In this document: piece by piece, positions 53,209-61,819 of the stretch
Position numbering within the stretch: the stretch's first letter is position 1
Layout of the letters: each line of letters begins with the position of its first letter
NCBI GenBank assembly: GCA_934465535.1
Contig: CAKSKV010000003.1
Location: 62,001-126,000 of the forward strand
Source of the DNA: an uncultured Clostridia bacterium
Lineage (GTDB): Bacteria > Bacillota > Clostridia > Christensenellales > QALW01
Reading direction: 5' to 3'
DNA: 64,000 bases
Position numbers and translations under genes: made by a program
Notes under the pieces: model-generated
Seen by the model: only the letters and a program-made list of their open reading frames with translations
The model's database searches: none
What the model was told of the DNA's origin: nothing

Positions 53209-53385
53209 TACCAATTTTAATTATTTTTAATTTATATTTAATTTTATTAAAACTAAAATTGATTTTTTTAATTTTGCTCATGCTTATTATAATTATTTTT
53301 CTTTGAAGCGCCGTTTGCAGCGCCGAATGTCCGCCCGCGCACCCGCACGCCCTACGGCACACCGATTTTTCCCGTAACACATAAT

Positions 53386-53418
53386 AAAAAACGGCACGAA
53401 AAAGCTTCCGTACCGATT
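53386..53418 (-). terminator. Terminator after trpZ
   Basis: Minus strand CGGTACGGAA-GCTTT-TTCGTGCCG followed by TTTTTTAT, about 65 bases past the trpZ stop. Confidence 0.85.
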
Positions 53419-53483
53419 TTGCAATAATAATTCCTTTATAAAAAACATGTGCCTACCGCACAAAGAAAGCAAACCGCCGCTTT

Positions 53484-54272
53484 TCACAGCAGCATCCTGT
53501 CCGACAGTGCCTGCGCCGCCTCCTCGCCGTACAGGCTCATAAGCCCCTCCGGCGTAAGCTGCGCCCGTTTTTCCCCCTCCAGCACGGTAAGCACCCGCCC
53601 CTGATTGAGCACCAGCGTTTTATTCCCCGCCGAAAGCGCTCCCGCGATATTGTGTGTAACCATAAGCGTTGTAATATTGTCCCTTTGAACCACCTGCTTG
53701 GTTATGTTCATAACCTGCTGCGCCGTCTTAGGATCCAGCGCCGCGGTATGCTCGTCCAGCAGCAGCAGCTTCGGGGTTATCATCGTGGCCATAAGCAGCG
53801 TGATAGCCTGCCTTTGCCCTCCGGACAGCACGCCCACCTTCACATCCAGCATGTTTTCCAGCCCCAGCCCCAGCGTTTCCAGCCTTTCCTTGAACAGCCT
53901 GCGGTCCTGTGCGCTTATGCATCTGCCCAGCCCCCGGCGGGAGCCCCTGCCGTAGGCCAGCCCCAAATTTTCCTCAACGGTCATGCCGGGCGCCGTCCCG
54001 GCCAGCGTGTTCTGAAACAGCCGGCCTATGCTGCACGCCCGCTTATGCTCGGGCTTGCGCGTTATGTCCTCTCCGTCCAGAATAATGCTCCCCCCGCTTA
54101 CGGGGCAGGAGCCTGCTATCGCGCCCAAAAGGGTGGATTTTCCGGCGCCGTTTGAGCCTATAACGGTAATAAAATCCCCTTTATCCGCCTTAAGGCTCAC
54201 GCCGTCCAGCGCGTTGCGCTGGTTTGCCGTGCCCCGGCCGTATATTACGCTTACATCCTTAAGCTCCAGCAT
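53484..54272 (-). CDS. trpZ: ABC transporter ATPase, predicted tryptophan uptake
   Basis: A 262-residue ATP-binding subunit. Walker A IGSNGAGKSTLLGAI near 38-52, Q-loop RLFQNTLAGTAPGMTVEENL, signature LSGGQRQAITLLMA, Walker B LLLLDEHTAALDP, and switch His in VTHN. The EHTAALDP form is typical of the COG1101 ATPases that work with COG4120 permeases and COG2984 binding proteins. The Trp assignment comes from the T-box before the operon. Last gene of three. Confidence 0.88.
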   Translation of the reverse strand: MLELKDVSVIYGRGTANQRNALDGVSLKADKGDFITVIGSNGAGKSTLLGAIAGSCPVSGGSIILDGEDITRKPEHKRACSIGRLFQNTLAGTAPGMTVEENLGLAYGRGSRRGLGRCISAQDRRLFKERLETLGLGLENMLDVKVGVLSGGQRQAITLLMATMITPKLLLLDEHTAALDPKTAQQVMNITKQVVQRDNITTLMVTHNIAGALSAGNKTLVLNQGRVLTVLEGEKRAQLTPEGLMSLYGEEAAQALSDRMLL

Positions 54273-54282
54273 CGTCCTTCCC

Positions 54283-55149
54283 TCACTTTCCGCGCGCCTT
54301 TTTAAGAGCAGGCACCGATATGGCCGCCGTTATAAACAGCGCCGTAAACAGCTTCATATAGTTGGCATCCAGTCCTATCTGCAAAACAAGGGCGCATATA
54401 GCCCGGTATATCACCGACCCCAGCACCGCCGCCAGCAGCCCGAACACAACTCCGCGCCTGCGTATAAGCACCTCGCCTATCACTATCGCCGCAAGCCCTA
54501 TCACCACCGTGCCCACGCCCATGCTTATATCCGCCGCGCTGTTGTACTGCTGCAAAAGCCCGCCCGAAAGCGCCACAAAGGCATTTGCTATGGCCAGCCC
54601 TATAAGCTTCATCGCATCGGAATTTATGGACGAGGCTCGTACCATCTGCTCATTGTCGCCCGTTGCCCGCACCGACATTCCCACCTGCGTGCGGAAAAAC
54701 CATGCAAGCACTGCCGCTCCCGCCGCCGTAAGCAGAATAAGCAGAACTCCCTTGCTGATTTTCCCCGGCAAAAAGGAAAGCAGCGAGTACACATTTGCCT
54801 TTCCCGCAGTGGAATATGTGCTTTTGCCCATTATTATAAGGTTCACCGAGTACAGCCCGGTCATTGTAAGTATCCCCGCAAGGATAGGCTGTATGCGCAG
54901 CTTGGTCTGAAGCACGCCGGTAACAAGCCCCGCAAGCACTCCGGCAAGCATGCCCGCAAGCAGCCCCAGCCACGGCAGCCCCATGGCCGTAAACACCGCA
55001 CTCACTGCCGCCCCCAGCGTAAACGAGCTGTCCACCGTCAGGTCGGCCACATTGAGTATTTTATAGGAAACATACAGTCCCATCACCATAAAGGAATATA
55101 TCAGCCCCTGCTCAAAGGCTCCCTGGGCTATGTACAAAAATGTATCCAT
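54283..55149 (-). CDS. trpY: ABC transporter permease, predicted tryptophan uptake
   Basis: A 288-residue permease from the ATG at 55147-55149 (GGGGAG before it). A GTG 13 codons upstream lies inside the intercistronic hairpin and is unlikely. About eight membrane helices; conserved stretches include GLYVSYKILNVADLTVDSSFTLG, RATGDNEQMVRASSINSDAMKLIG and GLAAIVIGEVLIRRRG, typical of the COG4120 branch of LivH/RbsC-like permeases. Ten bases separate it from trpZ. Confidence 0.88.
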   Translation of the reverse strand: MDTFLYIAQGAFEQGLIYSFMVMGLYVSYKILNVADLTVDSSFTLGAAVSAVFTAMGLPWLGLLAGMLAGVLAGLVTGVLQTKLRIQPILAGILTMTGLYSVNLIIMGKSTYSTAGKANVYSLLSFLPGKISKGVLLILLTAAGAAVLAWFFRTQVGMSVRATGDNEQMVRASSINSDAMKLIGLAIANAFVALSGGLLQQYNSAADISMGVGTVVIGLAAIVIGEVLIRRRGVVFGLLAAVLGSVIYRAICALVLQIGLDANYMKLFTALFITAAISVPALKKARGK

Positions 55150-55170
55150 ATCTTTCTCCCCGGAAGTATC

Positions 55171-55205
55171 AAAAACGGCAGGCAGCACAGCCTGCCGTTT
55201 TTATT
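55171..55205 (-). terminator. Intercistronic terminator-like hairpin between trpX and trpY
   Basis: Minus strand AAAAACGGCAGGC-TGTGCT-GCCTGCCGTTTTT, a long stem with a T-run directly after the trpX stop. Partial termination or 3'-end protection here would give more binding protein than membrane components. Confidence 0.85.
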
Positions 55206-56192
55206 TTATGCAAGATCTATTACCCGTTCTCCGGCAAGAAACTCCGGGCTGAACTCAAAGCCTATCTGCGCCGCCGTTTTTGTGTTTATATATGTATCAA
55301 GATCATCAAACACCTTAACCGGAATATCGCTTACCTTCGTGCCCGCAAGCACCTTTACCGCCATAAGGGCAGTCTCGCGTCCCAGCTCCTCGTAGTTTAT
55401 GCCTATCGTAGCCAAAGCGCCGTCCTTAACCATGGAGTCCGCACCGGCAAAAACCGGTATCTTCGCCGCAGCGGCAATTTCCGAAAGGGAGGTCATGCCC
55501 GTTGCCACGGTGTTGTCGGTGGGGGTAAATATCGCATCGCACTTTGTCACAAGCGCCCGCGCCGCCTGCTGCACCTCGCTGGAGTTTGCCACCGTCGCCT
55601 CCACGCACTCTATACCCTTTTTCCGGCAATACTCCTTGGCCGCGCGCACATTTGCCTCGCTTGACGCCTCCGCCACATTGTATATAAAGCCCATGGTCTT
55701 AATTCCCGGATACAGCTGCAGCGCAAGGTCTATTATTCTGTCCACCGGCACCGCATCGCAGGTTCCCGTAACATTTTTGTCCGGATGCTCAAGGCTGCTC
55801 GTAAGCCCCGCCTCAATGGGGCTGCTTACCGCCGAAAATAGCACCGGCACCTTATCCGCTATATTCAGCGCCTGCATGGCGGTGGGGGTGGCTATGGCAA
55901 TAACCACATCGCTTTTGTTTGCGGCAAAATTGTCCATTATCGTGTTCAGGTTTGAAGCATCGCCCTGCGCGCTCTTGGTTACTATCACGCAGTTTTCCCC
56001 GTTATAGCCGTTTTCCGCAAGCGTTTTTACAATACTTTCCCTTATGGTGTCAAGGGAGGGGTGATCCGCTATCTGCGCTATGCTTATTCGTATCTTACCA
56101 TCGTTTTGGCAGCCCGCAAACATAAGCGTGCACACAATAAGCGCGGCGGCCGCCGCAAAGGCAGTTATTTTTTTCAATATATTCTTTTTCAT
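55206..56192 (-). CDS. trpX: ABC transporter substrate-binding lipoprotein, predicted tryptophan
   Basis: A 328-residue lipoprotein from the ATG at 56190-56192 (GGAAGGAAGAG upstream). Signal peptide with lipobox FAGC (Cys28), then a COG2984-type binding domain: ISIAQIADHPSLD, TIMDNFAANKSDVVIAIATPTA, FIYNVAEASSEANV, IFTPTDNTVATGM. The T-box with a TGG specifier upstream strongly suggests tryptophan or a precursor as ligand, as for pneumococcal TrpX. Confidence 0.88.
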   Translation of the reverse strand: MKKNILKKITAFAAAAALIVCTLMFAGCQNDGKIRISIAQIADHPSLDTIRESIVKTLAENGYNGENCVIVTKSAQGDASNLNTIMDNFAANKSDVVIAIATPTAMQALNIADKVPVLFSAVSSPIEAGLTSSLEHPDKNVTGTCDAVPVDRIIDLALQLYPGIKTMGFIYNVAEASSEANVRAAKEYCRKKGIECVEATVANSSEVQQAARALVTKCDAIFTPTDNTVATGMTSLSEIAAAAKIPVFAGADSMVKDGALATIGINYEELGRETALMAVKVLAGTKVSDIPVKVFDDLDTYINTKTAAQIGFEFSPEFLAGERVIDLA

Positions 56193-56324
56193 TTTTCTCT
56201 TCCTTCCCCGGAGCCTGAGCGCCGGAATAAATATTTTTTGCATATGTCGTTAATATTTCCGTCTTCTGCGCGCACGCAGCGCCATCGCATTGTTTCCTTT
56301 TTCACGCTCATCCCTCCTTCAAAA

Positions 56325-56585
56325 AAACAAAAACACCCGTCCTTTACAAGGACAGGTGTTATTCTCCTGCTGCCACCTTGGCTGGCGGTCTCCCGCCGGT
56401 GAATGCCGACACATTCCCGTCCCTTTAACGGAGGACAACCGCCCGCAACTACTTGCACATGCTTTCATTCGGTCCTTCGGGGTCCATTTGCCGATCCGCT
56501 TCCTGCCGGATTTTCACCATCGCCGGCTCTCTTTGAGTGCGCTGTTCGGTTTGATCTCCCCATCAACGGTTTGATTTTTTCTTTA
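56325..56585 (-). promoter_or_regulatory. T-box riboswitch, tryptophan specific, upstream of trpXYZ
   Basis: Minus strand: stem I opens with AAGAGAGCCGGCGATGGTGAAAATCCGGC-type sequence. The specifier loop carries TGG followed by A (56484-56486), the Trp codon. The T-box reads AGGTGGCAGC (56369-56378), whose TGGC would pair with the GCCA end of a tRNA with discriminator G, as in tRNA-Trp. The terminator AACACCTGTCC / GGACGGGTGTT (56332-56360) with a T-run follows. Low charged tRNA-Trp would switch the transporter on. Confidence 0.92.
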
Positions 56586-56589
56586 GAAT

Positions 56590-56618
56590 AAAATATCACT
56601 CTTTTTCCGCCCTGTCAA
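56590..56618 (-). promoter_or_regulatory. Sigma-A promoter of the trpXYZ T-box leader
   Basis: Minus strand TTGACA (56613-56618), 17-base spacer, TATTTT (56590-56595). Confidence 0.8.
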
Positions 56619-56683
56619 GAGTTTTTATCATTTTTCCCAAAGCCGCTTTTCAAAAGTGCCCCGTCATGAAAGGCTTCATAAGT

Positions 56684-56716
56684 AAGAAGGCAGCGCAAAA
56701 TTTGCACTGCCTTCTT
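56684..56716. terminator. Terminator at the end of the phage module
   Basis: AAGAAGGCAGCGCAAA (56684-56699) pairs with TTTGCACTGCCTTCTT (56701-56716), one mismatch, nearly no loop. It lies 30 bases beyond the LysM gene stop and marks the border to the trp operon. Confidence 0.8.
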
Positions 56717-56746
56717 AAGCCCCGGCGCAGCGCCAAGCCCCCGCGC

Positions 56747-57625
56747 CTATCTGTACCTTTCCATAAGTCTTTCGTAAAGCTTATTTCCCCACGATCCGCG
56801 AAGCTTCGTTTCATTGCCCTGAAGATATTCCTTTGCCGTCTTTTTGCCCAAGGTTCCCAAAAGCCCCTGCACCAGCGCATACCCCGCCTCCTCCGGAATA
56901 TCCCCGTTGTAAGCGTCGATCTTATCGTTTGCGGCGTTGTTTTTCGTCTCCAGCCTCTCCTGCGCCGCCCTGAGCGCCTTTTCATACTGAAGCTTCGCCG
57001 CCTCAACATCGTTGCGGTATTGCTTAAGCAGCATATCGCGCGTCCCGTCCAGCTCCGAGAGCGCACTGTCCAGCCTGCGCCGGCTTTCCTCCTGCTTCTG
57101 CCCTTTCTCCCCCTCCAGCTGCTGCCCCACGCTTTCTACAATGCTGGAGCGCGATATTCCCTGCTTTATCGCGTCCTGCATAAAATCCCCCTTGTCCTTT
57201 GCAAGCTCGCGTTCCAGCTCGCGCACCGTCGCCTCGTGATCCTCGGTCTCCCGCTTTTTTCGGTTGTCCAACTTCATAAGCGAGCTTTCCTTGCCCAGTC
57301 GCAGCCCCTCCAGTCGGTTGGAGTTGTCCCCCACCTCCTCAAGGGCCAGCCTTTTCAGCTCCTCCTTGGTCAGCTCCCTGCGCTCCAGATGTCCGTTTTT
57401 CTTATTGTCCTTTTTCCCCTCCGCAGCCGCGGCCGTGTCTTTCCCGTCCTTCTGCTCCTCTCCCGCTACATCTCCCTTGCAGATGATAATATACTTTCCC
57501 TCGCTCAGCTGCGAATTTTTAAGCCCGTTGTTTATTCTTGCAAGCACATGCTTGCTCACGCCGTATTTCTTGGATATGCTCTCCAGCGTCTCTCCCTTTT
57601 CCACTCTGTGATAGGTAAATTCCAT
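56747..57625 (-). CDS. LysM coiled-coil protein at the end of the phage module
   Basis: A 292-residue soluble protein. Residues 5-50 are a LysM domain (YHRVEKGETLESISKKYGVSK, LSEGKYIIIC). A charged spacer (about 50-80) is followed by a long Lys/Glu/Arg-rich helix likely to be coiled coil (about 80-235), then a C-terminal domain with GYALVQGLLGTLGKKTAKEYLQG. I do not recognise the C-terminal part. LysM modules bind peptidoglycan or act as spacers in phage tail and injection proteins. GGGAGGATATT precedes the ATG. It is the last gene of the head-gene transcript. Confidence 0.75.
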   Translation of the reverse strand: MEFTYHRVEKGETLESISKKYGVSKHVLARINNGLKNSQLSEGKYIIICKGDVAGEEQKDGKDTAAAAEGKKDNKKNGHLERRELTKEELKRLALEEVGDNSNRLEGLRLGKESSLMKLDNRKKRETEDHEATVRELERELAKDKGDFMQDAIKQGISRSSIVESVGQQLEGEKGQKQEESRRRLDSALSELDGTRDMLLKQYRNDVEAAKLQYEKALRAAQERLETKNNAANDKIDAYNGDIPEEAGYALVQGLLGTLGKKTAKEYLQGNETKLRGSWGNKLYERLMERYR

Positions 57626-57675
57626 AATATCCTCCCTTTATTCCGCTTTCCTTGCGTCTGCCCGCCGTCTTTTTG

Positions 57676-58068
57676 TCAGGCGCCGCCGTACACCGTAATT
57701 TCCGCCGCTCCCGCAGCTATTGCCGCGCTGCCCGCGCTTGCCCTTGCGCACACCGAAAATGTGCCCGTAATCTGGGAATAAAACGGAAACACATAGCAAT
57801 ACTCTCCCGGCATCACCTTAAATACCGCCGCACTGCCCGCCTGCACTCCCGCTTCATCCCGCAGCCGTATCTCTACCGTCGCTTCGTTTGCCGCCGAAAT
57901 GCGCATAAGAAGCGTTCCGCTTCTCACCGCCGCCTTTGCCCTGCTTGTAAAAAGCACCTTCTCGCCGCCCTCCAGCGTTACCGCCGCCGCATTTACCGCG
58001 TGCGCCGGCCGGCTCATGCCGTAAATAAGCATCTCCAGCTCCTCTACCCGTTCCTTCAAGCCCGTCAT
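57676..58068 (-). CDS. Small coiled-coil/beta protein of the phage module
   Basis: A 130-residue protein: an N-terminal heptad-like helix (LKERVEELEMLIYGM), then an all-beta domain rich in Ala, Val and Gly (VEIRLRDEAGV, FKVMPGEYCYVFPFYSQITGTFSV). The layout resembles a short trimeric fibre or collar decoration, but I recognise no family. It begins four bases after the stop of the upstream gene, so the two are coupled. Confidence 0.7.
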   Translation of the reverse strand: MTGLKERVEELEMLIYGMSRPAHAVNAAAVTLEGGEKVLFTSRAKAAVRSGTLLMRISAANEATVEIRLRDEAGVQAGSAAVFKVMPGEYCYVFPFYSQITGTFSVCARASAGSAAIAAGAAEITVYGGA

Positions 58069-58072
58069 TTCG

Positions 58073-59515
58073 TCACACTCTCTCCGCCGTAAACACCACC
58101 ATGGGCGCCGCTGCGGTAAAATCGTTTCCGCCGTCGTTCTCCACCGTAAGGGAAAGCATCTGCCCCAGCACCCTCAGCGGCACACGGTATATCCTGCGCT
58201 CCGGCCCCAGCACCACATGCTTGCATGCGCTTCCCCTCTCGCTTGAAAGGGTCAGCTTCAGCCTTCCGCTGCCCTGCGCCCCTATTATCACGCACCGGCT
58301 GCGCTTTAGCATATCCGGCCTGCCCAACGCATTCATGGGGGATACCCACTTGCTGTTTATCGCACTGCCGTCATAGCTGTCCGACCCGTCAAAGGCATAC
58401 AGCCTGTTGCCCGCACCCAAAAACATAAGCTGCTCCTGCCCGCTGCGGCTTATGCAGAACAGCTGCCTTACCTCCGGCCCCACATACAGCTCCCATTTTG
58501 CCGTATGCAGATCGTATCTCAGCAGCACATTGGCGTTTTCCCCCGCATATACCGGGGAATGCATGGCAATATAATAGCAGTCCCTAAAGCACGCCGATGT
58601 CGCCTTGCTCGTCCTGCTGTCAAAAAAATTCTTCACCGGGCGGCTTATCTTGCGCACGCTCTCTCCGTCAAAGCTGTATACTCCGTCCGCCGCGGCAAAT
58701 ATTATCCTGTCCGTGCACACCTGAACCGTGCCGCGCAGTATCTCCGCCGAGCAGCGATAACAGTCCGACAGCACAAAATCACTCTGATACCCAAACGCCT
58801 TCAGCCGCGTCACCCCGTACTGCCAGAAAATATATATGCTGTTTCCGAAGGTCACAATGTCCACCGCACTGCCGTAATCCGGAAGTACATCAATATATCC
58901 TCCCGCCTCTGCGCTCACGGTAAAATCCGAGGGCTGATACTGCTTTGAAAAATATATCCTGTTGGGCAAAAGCGCGTTTCCCACTCCGAACAGCCTCTCT
59001 GCATATATCACCGCCCTGTACATTTTGGGTGAACCCTCACATACGCTTGTTTTAAGCGGCGTGCTGCGCATCATGTCCTGTATCGGCCCTCCGCATATCA
59101 GCTCCGCCCCGGAGTCCGACTGATAATTCACCGCATATGTCGTCCCGGAGCAGTCCAGCACCGATGTTTTTTCAAATATCAGCCCGTCGCTGCCTGCGTC
59201 ATACTTTTCCCGGTATTCTCCGTCCGCCGCGCGTAAAAGCAGGGTGTCGTTCTCCTTTTCCCGGTATATAAAAATGTCGCCCTGCACCGGCAGCGCAGGC
59301 ACCGGCAGCACCCTGCCCGCCGCCGCATTGTATTTTTTTGCCGCGCCAAAGCCCGTGCACCGCGACAGCGCACCGTTGTCCGTGCGCACATTGTACGCCT
59401 CGGGACTGCTGTCCGTCCTTGCGCACTGCTCATCCGGCTCCTGATCTATCCCTCCCGCAAAGGTGGATATCATAAAGGAGCAGCGCCTTGAATCGCTCAC
59501 CTTGGGCAGCCTCAT
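58073..59515 (-). CDS. Phage structural protein, probable tail hub/stabilisation protein
   Basis: A 480-residue protein from the ATG at 59513-59515 (AAGGAGG at the right distance; a longer frame upstream runs through the previous gene). Rich in aromatic residues and beta strand, with repeated blade-like units (YSFDGESVRKIS, YDLHTAKWELYVG, NRLYAFDGSDSYDG), suggesting a beta-propeller. Size and place after the connector genes fit P22 gp10-like packaged-DNA stabilisation proteins of short-tailed phages. The family call is inference. Confidence 0.65.
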   Translation of the reverse strand: MRLPKVSDSRRCSFMISTFAGGIDQEPDEQCARTDSSPEAYNVRTDNGALSRCTGFGAAKKYNAAAGRVLPVPALPVQGDIFIYREKENDTLLLRAADGEYREKYDAGSDGLIFEKTSVLDCSGTTYAVNYQSDSGAELICGGPIQDMMRSTPLKTSVCEGSPKMYRAVIYAERLFGVGNALLPNRIYFSKQYQPSDFTVSAEAGGYIDVLPDYGSAVDIVTFGNSIYIFWQYGVTRLKAFGYQSDFVLSDCYRCSAEILRGTVQVCTDRIIFAAADGVYSFDGESVRKISRPVKNFFDSRTSKATSACFRDCYYIAMHSPVYAGENANVLLRYDLHTAKWELYVGPEVRQLFCISRSGQEQLMFLGAGNRLYAFDGSDSYDGSAINSKWVSPMNALGRPDMLKRSRCVIIGAQGSGRLKLTLSSERGSACKHVVLGPERRIYRVPLRVLGQMLSLTVENDGGNDFTAAAPMVVFTAERV

Positions 59516-60060
59516 TACTGCCACCTCCTTACGGGCATCGGGTGCGCCGGACGGTAAATGCTGCCCGAAAGCGCCGCCTCCGCCTGAGCATTCCATACAG
59601 CCGCATCCTCATGCCGCCCCTCCGACTCCATAAAAATACACAGCGCCGCAAAAATATACGCCGTGGGCGATACCTCCCCCTGCGGTATGCAGGGCTTGTC
59701 CGTATCCGAAACCATATAATGCGGCACATAGGAATATGTAATTTCCACCTCGCTGCTTGGCGTATGCCCCACAAATATCTCGCTTCCCTCAGAGCAGGCG
59801 GCAACCTCCCGCCCCGCGCATTTTACCCCGCGCAGATACCAAAAGCTCTCCGACAGCTCCGACTTTTTCAGCCTGCACCTTTCATCCGTAACCGCTTTTT
59901 CCGTCTTTACCGGATGATAATACTGCCGCGCTATCCGCTCATACGCATAGTTAACGCATTTTCCCAGCCTCACATGAAGGCTGCGCACCTCTTCCTCCGA
60001 TGCGCTGTATTCCTCTCCCAGAAGCGCAATGCACTCCTCCGTCATCTCCTTAAAGGTCAT
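59515..60060 (-). CDS. Head-tail connector type protein
   Basis: A 181-residue protein: N-terminal helical part (MTFKEMTEECIALLGEEYSASEEEVR, LGKCVNYAYERIARQYY), a beta segment (SEVEITYSYVPHYMV) and a C-terminal helix pair (AYIFAALCIFMESEGRHEDAAVWNAQAEAAL). This helix-beta-helix layout, with Y-P-H/E in the middle and the alanine-rich tail, is common to phage adaptor proteins below the portal. The stop overlaps the next ATG (TAATG). Confidence 0.65.
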   Translation of the reverse strand: MTFKEMTEECIALLGEEYSASEEEVRSLHVRLGKCVNYAYERIARQYYHPVKTEKAVTDERCRLKKSELSESFWYLRGVKCAGREVAACSEGSEIFVGHTPSSEVEITYSYVPHYMVSDTDKPCIPQGEVSPTAYIFAALCIFMESEGRHEDAAVWNAQAEAALSGSIYRPAHPMPVRRWQ

Positions 60061-60091
60061 TTTTTCTCCTCTCTGCGCCGCAAGCGCGCCT

Positions 60092-60412
60092 TTACCGCAA
60101 AACCGAAGCCGACCGCCGCATACAAAAAAGCCCCCGCTGCGCCCGCTCCGTCATGCCGTTTTCGCGGTCCAGCTCCTCCAGCAGTCGGTTTATCCTCTCC
60201 ACCCTCATGCGCCGCGCATATCGCAAGCTGCGCGCGTCCAGCTCATCAAAGGGCAGCACGCAGGCAAAGGTGTCCCCGCACAGGCCGTCATGCAGCTCAT
60301 AGCGCGCAAGCTTTCTGTTATAAACAATAAAGTATTCCGGCTCCACCTCCCGGATTCTGCGCGATATATCGCACACATCTCCTTCAATTCTCTCAAGCTC
60401 CGCCTTAAGCAT
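60092..60412 (-). CDS. Small phage-module protein of unknown family
   Basis: A 106-residue protein from the ATG at 60410-60412 (GGAGGAGAG before it). Helical N-terminus (LKAELERIEGDVCDISRRI), a short beta core (PEYFIVYNRKLARYELHDG) and a basic helical C-terminus (LRYARRMRVERINRLLEELDREN). It sits between capsid and connector genes, a usual place for head-completion or decoration proteins. No family recognised. Confidence 0.7.
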   Translation of the reverse strand: MLKAELERIEGDVCDISRRIREVEPEYFIVYNRKLARYELHDGLCGDTFACVLPFDELDARSLRYARRMRVERINRLLEELDRENGMTERAQRGLFCMRRSASVLR

Positions 60413-60580
60413 GCTCTCTCCTCCGTTTTGCATTTCCCGTCCTTCAACGCCGTACCTCCGCACAAACCTTCGGCACGGCAGTCCCGATCCGTTTTCCCCA
60501 TTTCACTTTATATTGTTTTGATCCGTAAACCCAAACAAAAACCGTCGCCGCTTTAAGTTAAGCCGCCGCCCATTTAATAG

Positions 60581-60613
60581 AAAGCCGGCCGCCGGAAACG
60601 GCAGCCGGCTTTT
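60581..60613 (-). terminator. Terminator-like hairpin after the capsid gene
   Basis: AAAGCCGGCCGCC (60581-60593) pairs with GGCAGCCGGCTTT (60600-60612), one mismatch; on the minus strand CTATT follows. It would raise capsid expression over the downstream genes. Confidence 0.75.
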
Positions 60614-60640
60614 CCAAAGAACGCTTCCCTTACGCAGCCA

Positions 60641-61819
60641 TTAAGCCTCGGTAATGCCGGTAAGTCTTGCCTGTCCGCAGGGGCGGCAGCACATAAGCTC
60701 CGCATACTTCACAAGCGTTGCTCCGAATACGGGCTTTCCGGGGATCTGACGCAGAATACTGCCGTTCTCCCCCTCCAGCCAGCGCCAGTCGCAAAGCTGA
60801 TGCAGCTCAAAATCCTCGCTTGCCAGCAGATACATGGTTCCCGAGGGCACAAATCTGTCCGCCACTATCGGAATGCCCGCATATGTAAGCGCCTTATAGC
60901 CACCCTCCAGCTCAGTCACATTCACGCTGCGCTTATTGCTCTCCAGCGCGGAGGCATACGCTCTGCGCACGCCGTAGGAGCAAAGCGCAATGTCAATATT
61001 GCTGCCGGAGGTCTCCTCCGCCGCATCTATCGCCGCCTGTATCTTGGCGTCGCTTATGCTGCCCGTGCTTGCCGCAGTATAAGCATTAAGCCAGCCGTTG
61101 CCGCTTCTTGCAATACCGTAAAGGCTGCCGCTTGTGGAAAATATCGCTTCAAGACCGGTAATCTCTCTGTCCTTACTGCCCTGCACGGTCATAATGGAAT
61201 CCTTTGCCGCCGTCACCTTCTGCGAAAGCGTAATATTATATCCGCTTTCCGCCTTTTCAATTCCCTTTACCGTAAGGCCGGATACAGTGGCCGCGGTCGC
61301 CGCCGCCCCCGTAAATATGTCCACCACCATGCCCACCGCAAGGTTGCGCGCGGTATCCACATTTACCACAGCGGTGTCCGATGCGGCATCGCTCAGCGTG
61401 CACAGCTTGCCGGATCCGTCGCCGTAAAGCATACGCGCAAAATTGAACTTTGCCCCGCGCAGCAGGCCGTCCATCTCCTCGTTGAGCAGATTCACAAACG
61501 CGCCCGATGCATTCTCTCCGGCTCTGATAGCCTTATCGCTTATCTCCACCGTGCCGTAAAGGTTTTTAAGCGTGCTTACAAACTGAGCATAACGGTTTCC
61601 GGTAGCGCCGGGCAGATTTCCGTCCTCCGTGCCGGCCGATACGCCGCCGTTCACGCCGTATATCGCCGCCTTACGCACCTCTTTGCCGTATACACAGCTT
61701 TCGTTGCGCTTTATCATCGCATAGAGCGGATTGCTCTGCGTGTTGATCTGATGCGCAATAACATCAAGATAAAAGTCCTTAAGTGCCTTTTCCGCATTTG
61801 TAATAGTTACTGTTGCCAT
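60641..61819 (-). CDS. Phage major capsid protein, HK97-fold type
   Basis: A 392-residue protein. The N-terminal part (MATVTITNAEKALKDFYLDV, AIYGVNGGVSAGTEDGNLPG, then FVSTLKNLYGTVEISDKAIR with residues about 85-105 in the E-loop position) and the C-terminal part (LEGGYKALTYAGIPIVADRFVPSGTMYLLASEDFELHQ) match HK97-fold coat proteins of tailed phages, including the late I-P-I-V-x-D motif. No protease gene or cleavable delta domain is seen; a separate scaffold gene lies upstream. AAGGAAG precedes the ATG. Confidence 0.88.
   Translation of the reverse strand: MATVTITNAEKALKDFYLDVIAHQINTQSNPLYAMIKRNESCVYGKEVRKAAIYGVNGGVSAGTEDGNLPGATGNRYAQFVSTLKNLYGTVEISDKAIRAGENASGAFVNLLNEEMDGLLRGAKFNFARMLYGDGSGKLCTLSDAASDTAVVNVDTARNLAVGMVVDIFTGAAATAATVSGLTVKGIEKAESGYNITLSQKVTAAKDSIMTVQGSKDREITGLEAIFSTSGSLYGIARSGNGWLNAYTAASTGSISDAKIQAAIDAAEETSGSNIDIALCSYGVRRAYASALESNKRSVNVTELEGGYKALTYAGIPIVADRFVPSGTMYLLASEDFELHQLCDWRWLEGENGSILRQIPGKPVFGATLVKYAELMCCRPCGQARLTGITEA

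Noticed and set aside
53106..53483. AT-rich gap considered for a small RNA
   Set aside because: Only the DUF2089 promoter and the trpZ terminator are clear; no separate promoter-terminator pair for an RNA.
59516..59596. Upstream start for the phage hub protein
   Set aside because: It would overlap the connector gene by 27 codons; the ATG at 59515 has an AAGGAGG site and forms a TAATG overlap.
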